10,225 bases of DNA. Source: an uncultured Oscillospiraceae bacterium (GTDB lineage Bacteria > Bacillota > Clostridia > Oscillospirales > Ruminococcaceae). Under the pieces are notes generated by a model, which saw only the letters and a program-made list of their open reading frames with translations, had not been told where the DNA came from and did no database searches. Within the stretch, counting starts at the first letter, position 1; each line of letters begins with the position of its first letter. Positions 5,336 to 10,225 of this stretch are shown in pieces. Both the position numbers and the translations under genes were made by a program. The stretch spans positions 1-10,225 of the forward strand of contig CAUABB010000038.1 in assembly GCA_958427155.1 (NCBI GenBank), read 5' to 3'.

Positions 5336-5369
5336 TTTTTGCAAGATTTTATCTTCGAAGTTGCAAAAA
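5336..5369. promoter_or_regulatory. Dyad upstream of the gdhA promoter, possible operator
   Basis: TTTTTGCAA (5336-5344) and TTGCAAAAA (5361-5369) are perfect 9-bp inverted arms. The 16-bp spacer holds a second palindrome, CTTCGAAG (5353-5360). Its centre is about 65 bp upstream of the predicted gdhA start point, a usual place for an activator site. The binding protein is unknown. Confidence 0.4.
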
Positions 5370-5514
5370 CGTTTTCTCAAGGATGCTCTCCTTTCTCAAC
5401 GGGATAATATTTTTATTGTAAAGTCATAGTACACAGTTTTCATTTTAAATTCAAGCCAAAAGTGAACAAGTCTCTAATTTTTTCCTTATTTAGGCTTTGC
5501 AGCGGGAAAAATGA

Positions 5515-5543
5515 TTGACGAAAATGAAAGAATGCTTTAAACT
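5515..5543 (+). promoter_or_regulatory. Probable promoter of glyS
   Basis: TTGACG (5515-5520; five of six) and TAAACT (5538-5543; four of six) are 17 bp apart, giving a leader of roughly 75 nt before glyS. No T-box antiterminator, common before aminoacyl-tRNA synthetase genes of Firmicutes, is recognisable in this short leader. The stretch from 5370 to 5510 shows no gene. Confidence 0.5.
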
Positions 5544-5626
5544 AATAGAGTTATAATTGCTCTAAATATGGGTTCGTAATTCTTCTGCAGTCAGCGGGTG
5601 AAAAACGGACGTGACGGAGGTCATTT

Positions 5627-7012
5627 ATGTTGAACAACAGTGAAAAGACGATGGAAAAGATTGTTGCCCTTTGTAAAAATAGGGGGTTTGTCTACGCTGG
5701 AAGTGAGATTTACGGCGGCCTTTCTAATACTTGGGATTATGGACCGCTGGGTGTGGAGTTTAAAAATAATGTCAAACGCGCTTGGTGGAAAAAATTTGTC
5801 CAGGAGTCTCCTTATAATGTGGGATTGGATTCTGCTTTGCTGATGAATCCGCAGGTTTGGGTTGCTTCTGGCCATGTCGGTGGCTTTTCGGACCCGCTGA
5901 TGGATTGTAAGGACTGCAAAACCCGTCATCGCGCCGATCAGTTGATTGAGGCGCAGACTGGCATTGCGCCAAACGGTTGGTCTGATCAGCAGATGCTTGA
6001 TTTTATAAAGGAAAAAGGGATTACGTGCCCTAACTGCGGCAGTACGAATTTTACAGATATCCGTAAATTTAACCTGATGTTTAAGACCTTCCAGGGTGTC
6101 ACGGAGGATGCGAAGAATGAAATTTACCTTCGCCCAGAAACTGCTCAGGGCATATTTGTGAACTTTGCGAACGTTCAGCGCACGACCCGCAAAAAAATTC
6201 CATTTGGCGTCGGGCAGATCGGAAAGTCATTCCGCAATGAGATTACACCTGGAAACTTTACCTTCCGCACACGGGAATTTGAGCAGATGGAACTGGAGTT
6301 CTTCTGCAAGCCGGGCACCGATCTGGAGTGGTTCCAGTACTGGAAAGAGGCCTGTAAAAACTGGCTGCTTTCTCTTGGCATGAAGGAAGAGAATATCCGT
6401 CTGCGCGACCATGAGAAAGAAGAGCTTTCGCATTATTCCAACGCCACTACCGATATTGAGTTTGTTTTCCCCTTTGGTTGGGGTGAGCTGTGGGGAATTG
6501 CTGACAGAACCGATTTTGATCTGACTCAGCATATTAATCACAGTGGCAAGGCGCTTGATTATTTCGATCCAGAGACAAATGAACGGTATGTGCCATATGT
6601 GATTGAGCCGTCTCTCGGCGCGGATCGGGTGGCACTTGCCTTCCTTTGTGATGCGTATGATGAAGAAGTAGTGGATGAAGCGAAAAATGATGTAAGAACC
6701 GTTTTGAGACTTCATCCGGCTCTGGCTCCATTTAAGGCCTGTGTTCTTCCGCTGTCTAAAAAACTCTCTGAAAAAGCCGGAAAGATATATGCGGAGCTTG
6801 CAAAGGATTTTATGGTTGATTATGATGAAGCGGGCTCTATTGGGAAGCGGTACCGTAGACAGGATGAAATTGGCACGCCGTTTTGCATTACGGTTGATTT
6901 TGAAACTGAAAATGATGGCTGTGTGACAATTCGTGATCGGGATACCATGAAACAAGACCGGATTCCGGTTTCTGAACTTACTCGTTATATTGCAGAACGG
7001 ATTATATTTTAA
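5627..7012 (+). CDS. glyS: Glycyl-tRNA synthetase, dimeric class II type
   Basis: A 461-residue single-chain glycyl-tRNA synthetase that attaches glycine to tRNA-Gly using ATP, in the cytoplasm as an alpha2 dimer. The N-terminal region has FVYAGSEIYGG (21-31) and DYGPLG (37-42). Two CxxC pairs (Cys94/Cys97 and Cys134/Cys137) look like a zinc site. Class II motif 2 is FRNEITPGNFTFRTREFEQ (202-220) and motif 3 is GADR (331-334, Arg334). The anticodon-binding domain occupies about 364-461, with the usual family length. The ATG has GGAGG (5616-5620) with 6 nt spacing. It differs from the alpha2beta2 glyQ/glyS enzyme; the dimeric type is also named glyQS. rfbA follows after 39 bp without a terminator, so it may be the first gene of a long transcript. 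Confidence 0.96.
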   Translation: MLNNSEKTMEKIVALCKNRGFVYAGSEIYGGLSNTWDYGPLGVEFKNNVKRAWWKKFVQESPYNVGLDSALLMNPQVWVASGHVGGFSDPLMDCKDCKTRHRADQLIEAQTGIAPNGWSDQQMLDFIKEKGITCPNCGSTNFTDIRKFNLMFKTFQGVTEDAKNEIYLRPETAQGIFVNFANVQRTTRKKIPFGVGQIGKSFRNEITPGNFTFRTREFEQMELEFFCKPGTDLEWFQYWKEACKNWLLSLGMKEENIRLRDHEKEELSHYSNATTDIEFVFPFGWGELWGIADRTDFDLTQHINHSGKALDYFDPETNERYVPYVIEPSLGADRVALAFLCDAYDEEVVDEAKNDVRTVLRLHPALAPFKACVLPLSKKLSEKAGKIYAELAKDFMVDYDEAGSIGKRYRRQDEIGTPFCITVDFETENDGCVTIRDRDTMKQDRIPVSELTRYIAERIIF

Positions 7013-7051
7013 AAGAAATCTGCTTAAGCTTTAAATGGGAGGGACGTTGAA

Positions 7052-7930
7052 ATGAAAGGAATCATTTTAGCCGGCGGAGCAGGAACAAGACTTTATCCAT
7101 CTACCATTGCCTGTTCCAAACAGATACTTACTGTTTACGACAAACCTATGATTTACTATCCGCTTTCCACCCTGATGCTTGCGGGGATTAATGAGGTGTT
7201 GATTATTTCTACACCGCGCGATGTCCCGGTATTCAAAGAACTTTTAGGGGATGGAAGCCAGCTTGGTATGAAATTTTCCTATAAAGTACAGACAGCACCC
7301 CGCGGTCTTGCAGAAGCGTTTATCCTTGGGGAAGAATTTATCGGGGATGACAATGTTTGTCTTGTTTTGGGAGATAATATTTTCTACGGTTATGGGTTTT
7401 CAGAGCGGTTAAAAGCAGCTGCTTCCCGGAAAACCGGAGCGACTATCTTTGGTTACCACGTCAGCAATCCGACTGATTTTGGGGTTGTGGATTTTGACGA
7501 GGACTGGAATGTTCTTTCTATTGAGGAGAAGCCCAAAGTTCCAAAGTCAAATTATGCGGTTCCCGGCTTGTATTTTTATGATAACCGTGTGGTTGAGATT
7601 GCGAAAAATGTCAAACCTTCAGCCCGCGGAGAGCTTGAAATTACCAGTGTCAATAATGCTTATCTCGAATTGGGAGAGCTCAAGGTAGAGTTATTTGGCC
7701 GTGGGATGGCTTGGCTGGATACCGGTAATCATCGTGCAATGCTTGCGGCCGCCAATTTTATTGAGGCGGTCCAGACTCGGCAGGGACTTTATGTGGCATG
7801 TTTGGAAGAGATTGCTTACCGGAATAAGTTTATTGACAAAAATCAGCTTCTGGAACAGGCAAATCGCCTGAAGACCACGGAATATGGTCAGTATTTGTAC
7901 CAGATTGCCGAAACGGTTAAGGTGAAATAG
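7052..7930 (+). CDS. rfbA: Glucose-1-phosphate thymidylyltransferase
   Basis: A 292-residue nucleotidyltransferase (RmlA) that makes dTDP-glucose from dTTP and glucose-1-phosphate, the first step of dTDP-L-rhamnose synthesis. The sugar-nucleotide signature GGAGTRLYP (8-16) gives Arg13. SKQ (22-24) carries the conserved lysine, LGDN (106-109) the metal-binding Asp108, EEKP lies at 158-161, and WLDTG contains Asp223. Spacing matches the well-studied RmlA enzymes, and length is normal. Residues after SKQ read ILTVYDKPM, close to the usual LLPIYDKPM. The start has GGGAGGG (7037-7043) at 8 nt. rfbD follows after 15 bp, so they are co-transcribed. RmlA is typically inhibited by dTDP-rhamnose; that is family knowledge. 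Confidence 0.96.
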   Translation: MKGIILAGGAGTRLYPSTIACSKQILTVYDKPMIYYPLSTLMLAGINEVLIISTPRDVPVFKELLGDGSQLGMKFSYKVQTAPRGLAEAFILGEEFIGDDNVCLVLGDNIFYGYGFSERLKAAASRKTGATIFGYHVSNPTDFGVVDFDEDWNVLSIEEKPKVPKSNYAVPGLYFYDNRVVEIAKNVKPSARGELEITSVNNAYLELGELKVELFGRGMAWLDTGNHRAMLAAANFIEAVQTRQGLYVACLEEIAYRNKFIDKNQLLEQANRLKTTEYGQYLYQIAETVKVK

Positions 7931-7945
7931 TAAAAGAGGTAGCGG

Positions 7946-8842
7946 ATGAAAATTTTAATTACGGGAAGCAGAGGCCAGTTGGGTCGGGAGCTGCTTAAAC
8001 AGCTGAGAGAGGGCAGCAGTGAGATCGGGCCGCTTCCCAGAGAGTATACTGACTGTCAGGTGACAGGCGTAGATATGGAAGAACTGGATATTACAAACAG
8101 GGAAGAAGTCTTCTCTCTGGTTGAAACCCTGTCTCCGGATCTAATATTAAATTGTGCCGCCTATACCAATGTCAACGGCTGTGAAACCGACTATGAAACG
8201 GCTTTCCGCGTAAATGTGAAGGGCGCCGGCTATTTGGCTGAGGCGGCGGAGAAAGTGGGAGCAAAGTTTTTGCATCTTTCCACCGATTATGTTTTTGATG
8301 GGAAAGCGCGGATGCCGTATCTGGAGGACAACCCCTGTAGTCCGCAGAGCGCTTATGGGCGGACAAAACTTGCCGGAGAACAGGAAGTCTTAAAACACTG
8401 CACACGTTTTTTCATTGTTCGGACTGCTTGGCTGTATGGTTATTATGGCAACAATTTTGTCAAAACGATTTTGAGGAAAGCTCGGGCGGATGGAACTGTT
8501 AAAGTTGTGAAAGATCAGCGGGGTAATCCTACGAATGCGGTTGATCTGGCTCATCACCTTTTAAAGCTTGGAGCCACCAATCAATATGGTGTGTATCACT
8601 GTACGGGTAACGGAGAGTGCAGTTGGTATGAGTTTGCCTGTAAGATTGTCGAATTTGCAGGAGTAGATTGCACGGTAACACCCTGTACGACGGATGAGTT
8701 TCCAAGCCCGGCAAAACGGCCGGCCTATTCGTCGTTATCCCATAAAAAACTGAATTCTGTTGTAGGTGACGAAATGCGTCCATGGCAGGATGCGCTGCAC
8801 AGTTTTTTTGATCATTTGACGGCTGAAGGAATTTCGTTATAG
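7946..8842 (+). CDS. rfbD: dTDP-4-dehydrorhamnose reductase
   Basis: A 298-residue short-chain dehydrogenase/reductase (RmlD) that reduces dTDP-4-keto-L-rhamnose to dTDP-L-rhamnose, the last pathway step. It has the N-terminal Rossmann motif GSRGQLG (7-13), NCAAYTNV (69-76), the catalytic threonine in LSTDYVFDG (Thr113), and the YxxxK pair Tyr137/Lys141 in SAYGRTK. Length is normal, so it is not fused to the missing epimerase. The ATG has AGAGGT (7935-7940) with 5 nt spacing. It lies 15 bp after rfbA and 79 bp before rfbB; the longer second gap is AT-rich with only a weak AATTTT/AAAATT hairpin and no clear promoter or terminator. Confidence 0.95.
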   Translation: MKILITGSRGQLGRELLKQLREGSSEIGPLPREYTDCQVTGVDMEELDITNREEVFSLVETLSPDLILNCAAYTNVNGCETDYETAFRVNVKGAGYLAEAAEKVGAKFLHLSTDYVFDGKARMPYLEDNPCSPQSAYGRTKLAGEQEVLKHCTRFFIVRTAWLYGYYGNNFVKTILRKARADGTVKVVKDQRGNPTNAVDLAHHLLKLGATNQYGVYHCTGNGECSWYEFACKIVEFAGVDCTVTPCTTDEFPSPAKRPAYSSLSHKKLNSVVGDEMRPWQDALHSFFDHLTAEGISL

Positions 8843-8921
8843 CAGCTGGAAATGTTATGAACGGAATTTTTTAGTAAAATTTGTTTCTTAAATACTTCAA
8901 TAAAAGTAAGGAGAAGCTGAA

Positions 8922-9980
8922 ATGAAAACGTATTTGGTAACAGGTGGAGCAGGATTTATTGGTTCGAATTTTGTGCTTTACATGCTAAATAGGTACGATG
9001 ATGTTAAAATTGTCAACCTCGATAAGCTGACTTATGCGGGCAACCTTGAAAACCTGAAAAGTGTGGAAAATCATCCGAACTATACATTTGTTCAGGCCGA
9101 TATCTGTGATCATAATGCTGTTAAGGCGCTGTTTGATCAATATGACTTTGATTATGTTGTCAATTTTGCGGCTGAAAGTCATGTTGACCGTTCCATCAGT
9201 GATCCTGAAATTTTTGTAAAGACTAACGTGCTCGGTACAGTTAACCTTTTAAATATTGCAAAAAACGCTTGGCAAATCGGGGATGACCAGTATAAAGAGG
9301 GCGTAAAATATCTACAGGTTTCTACCGATGAGGTTTACGGTTCTCTGGGCGAAACAGGTTTCTTTATGGAAACAACCCCACTTGACCCGCACAGCCCTTA
9401 TTCTTCTTCCAAAGCATCTGCTGATCTTTTTGTAAAAGCTTATGGCGACACCTATAAATTCCCGATCAATATCACTCGCTGTTCCAACAATTACGGACCT
9501 TACCAGTTCCCGGAAAAGCTTATCCCGCTGATGATCAACAACACCCTTCAGCACAAGGACCTGCCGATTTACGGGGACGGAATGCAGATCCGCGACTGGC
9601 TCTATGTTGAGGATCACTGCAAGGCCATTGATATGGTTGTCCGGGACGGTAAGCTGGGTGAGGTTTATAATGTAGGCGGGCACAATGAGCGCCCAAATAT
9701 CTTTATTGTAAAGACCATCATCGACTATGTGAAAAATAATGTTGACAGTGCTGTGAGCGAGCAACTGATGAAATACGTTGCTGACCGAAAAGGGCATGAC
9801 CGTCGTTACGGGATTGATCCGGAAAAGATCAGAAAGGACCTTGGATGGTATCCGGAAACTTCTTTTGAAGTGGGTATTGTTAAGACAATTCAATGGTATC
9901 TGGAGCACAAAGAGTGGATGGAGAATGTCACCAGCGGTGCCTACCAGGATTATTATGAAAAAATGTATGCAGGCCGATAA
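8922..9980 (+). CDS. rfbB: dTDP-glucose 4,6-dehydratase
   Basis: A 352-residue NAD-dependent extended short-chain dehydrogenase (RmlB) that converts dTDP-glucose to dTDP-4-keto-6-deoxyglucose, the second step. The NAD-binding motif GGAGFIG is at 8-14, DKLTYAGN at 34-41 and AAESHVDRS at 83-91. The catalytic segment STDEVYG (134-140) supplies Thr135, Asp136 and Glu137, and the YxxxK pair is Tyr160/Lys164 in SPYSSSK. RCSNNYGP (186-193) is also typical. Length fits the family. AAGGAG (8908-8913) lies 8 nt before the ATG. The exporter permease starts 47 bp downstream, tying the pathway to polysaccharide export. Confidence 0.96.
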   Translation: MKTYLVTGGAGFIGSNFVLYMLNRYDDVKIVNLDKLTYAGNLENLKSVENHPNYTFVQADICDHNAVKALFDQYDFDYVVNFAAESHVDRSISDPEIFVKTNVLGTVNLLNIAKNAWQIGDDQYKEGVKYLQVSTDEVYGSLGETGFFMETTPLDPHSPYSSSKASADLFVKAYGDTYKFPINITRCSNNYGPYQFPEKLIPLMINNTLQHKDLPIYGDGMQIRDWLYVEDHCKAIDMVVRDGKLGEVYNVGGHNERPNIFIVKTIIDYVKNNVDSAVSEQLMKYVADRKGHDRRYGIDPEKIRKDLGWYPETSFEVGIVKTIQWYLEHKEWMENVTSGAYQDYYEKMYAGR

Positions 9981-10027
9981 AAAGCGGTTTTACCATTTGC
10001 GGAAAACTTATTGGGAGGCAAATACTG

Positions 10028-10225
10028 TTGAAACAGCATTTTAAGGACTTTTTGAAATACCGTCCGCTTTTGTTTAACTTGATCGGGCGTGACCTTAAAG
10101 TTAAGTACAGAAGATCGGTTCTCGGTCTGGCCTGGAGCATTCTTAACCCGCTTTTCATTATGCTTATTTTAACGCAGGTTTTCGGCCTCCTTATGAAAAT
10201 GCAGGTAGAAAATTACGCGGTGTAT
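10028..10225 (+). CDS. ABC-2 polysaccharide exporter permease, N-terminal part
   Basis: The first 66 residues of a membrane permease, cut by the window edge. The predicted N-terminus reads KQHFKDFLKYRPLLFNLIGR, then DLKVKYRRSVLGLAWSILNP, then a hydrophobic span (about 42-58). The charged DLKxKYRRSxLGxxWS stretch before the first membrane helix is characteristic of ABC-2 exporters for O-antigen, teichoic acid and rhamnan chains (Wzm, TagG and RgpC types). The start is a TTG at 10028, chosen because GGGAGG (10013-10018) lies 9 nt upstream and no better ATG is in frame nearby. Following rfbB directly, it probably exports a rhamnose-containing glycan with an ATPase encoded further right. Which of the subfamilies it belongs to cannot be settled from this fragment. 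Confidence 0.85.
   Translation, partial: MKQHFKDFLKYRPLLFNLIGRDLKVKYRRSVLGLAWSILNPLFIMLILTQVFGLLMKMQVENYAVY

Noticed and set aside
5544..5626. T-box riboswitch before glyS
   Set aside because: The leader after the predicted start is only about 75 nt and I find neither the conserved T-box sequence nor a terminator/antiterminator pair.
6227..6955. A 242-residue open frame on the - strand inside glyS
   Set aside because: Antisense to glyS, whose class II motifs lie in this stretch; no ribosome binding site or family features.
9312..9908. A 198-residue open frame on the - strand inside rfbB
   Set aside because: Antisense to rfbB and without recognisable features.
1..10225. CRISPR array, toxin-antitoxin or defence island
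   Set aside because: No regularly spaced repeats and no such gene families were seen on either strand.

Overview
The window looks like chromosomal DNA of a Gram-positive anaerobe of class Clostridia, perhaps an Oscillospiraceae/Ruminococcaceae-type species. The reasons are strong AGGAGG-like ribosome binding sites, TTGACA/TATAAT promoters, a clostridial-type hexameric glutamate dehydrogenase, a dimeric (alpha2) glycyl-tRNA synthetase, and intrinsic terminators in most of the intergenic gaps. The taxon is inferred; no marker gene fixes it.

Layout. Positions 1-2239 are visibly AT-rich and carry two consecutive serine recombinases on the + strand: a 195-residue resolvase/invertase-type protein and a 516-residue large serine recombinase. 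They are 20 bp apart. This looks like the end of a mobile element or a small recombinase module. A 50-bp dyad lies over the promoter of the first gene, a perfect hairpin is embedded in the 3' end of the second, and a 14-bp direct repeat brackets the pair. Positions 2346-3008 (- strand) encode a metallo-beta-lactamase-fold hydrolase with a consensus promoter. Positions 3107-3658 are non-coding and hold a series of - strand intrinsic terminators downstream of a tRNA-Pro(CGG) gene (3659-3735, - strand), which has its own consensus promoter. Positions 3893-5224 (- strand) encode NADP-type glutamate dehydrogenase with its promoter and terminator. The 402-bp divergent gap to glyS holds the gdhA promoter, an upstream dyad and a probable glyS promoter.

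From 5627 to the right edge everything reads rightward: glyS, then rfbA, rfbD and rfbB of dTDP-L-rhamnose synthesis, then the start of an ABC-2 polysaccharide exporter permease cut by the window edge. The rfb genes make the activated sugar, and the permease (presumably with an ATPase gene beyond the window) would export a rhamnose-containing cell-wall or surface glycan. The 3,5-epimerase gene rfbC is not in this part of the cluster. No terminator is visible between glyS and rfbA, so they may share a transcript.

The genes belong to known families and I see no convincing undescribed system. The points most worth a second look are the symmetric and repeated sequences around the recombinase pair, and the terminator-rich, structured stretch at 3336-3653.
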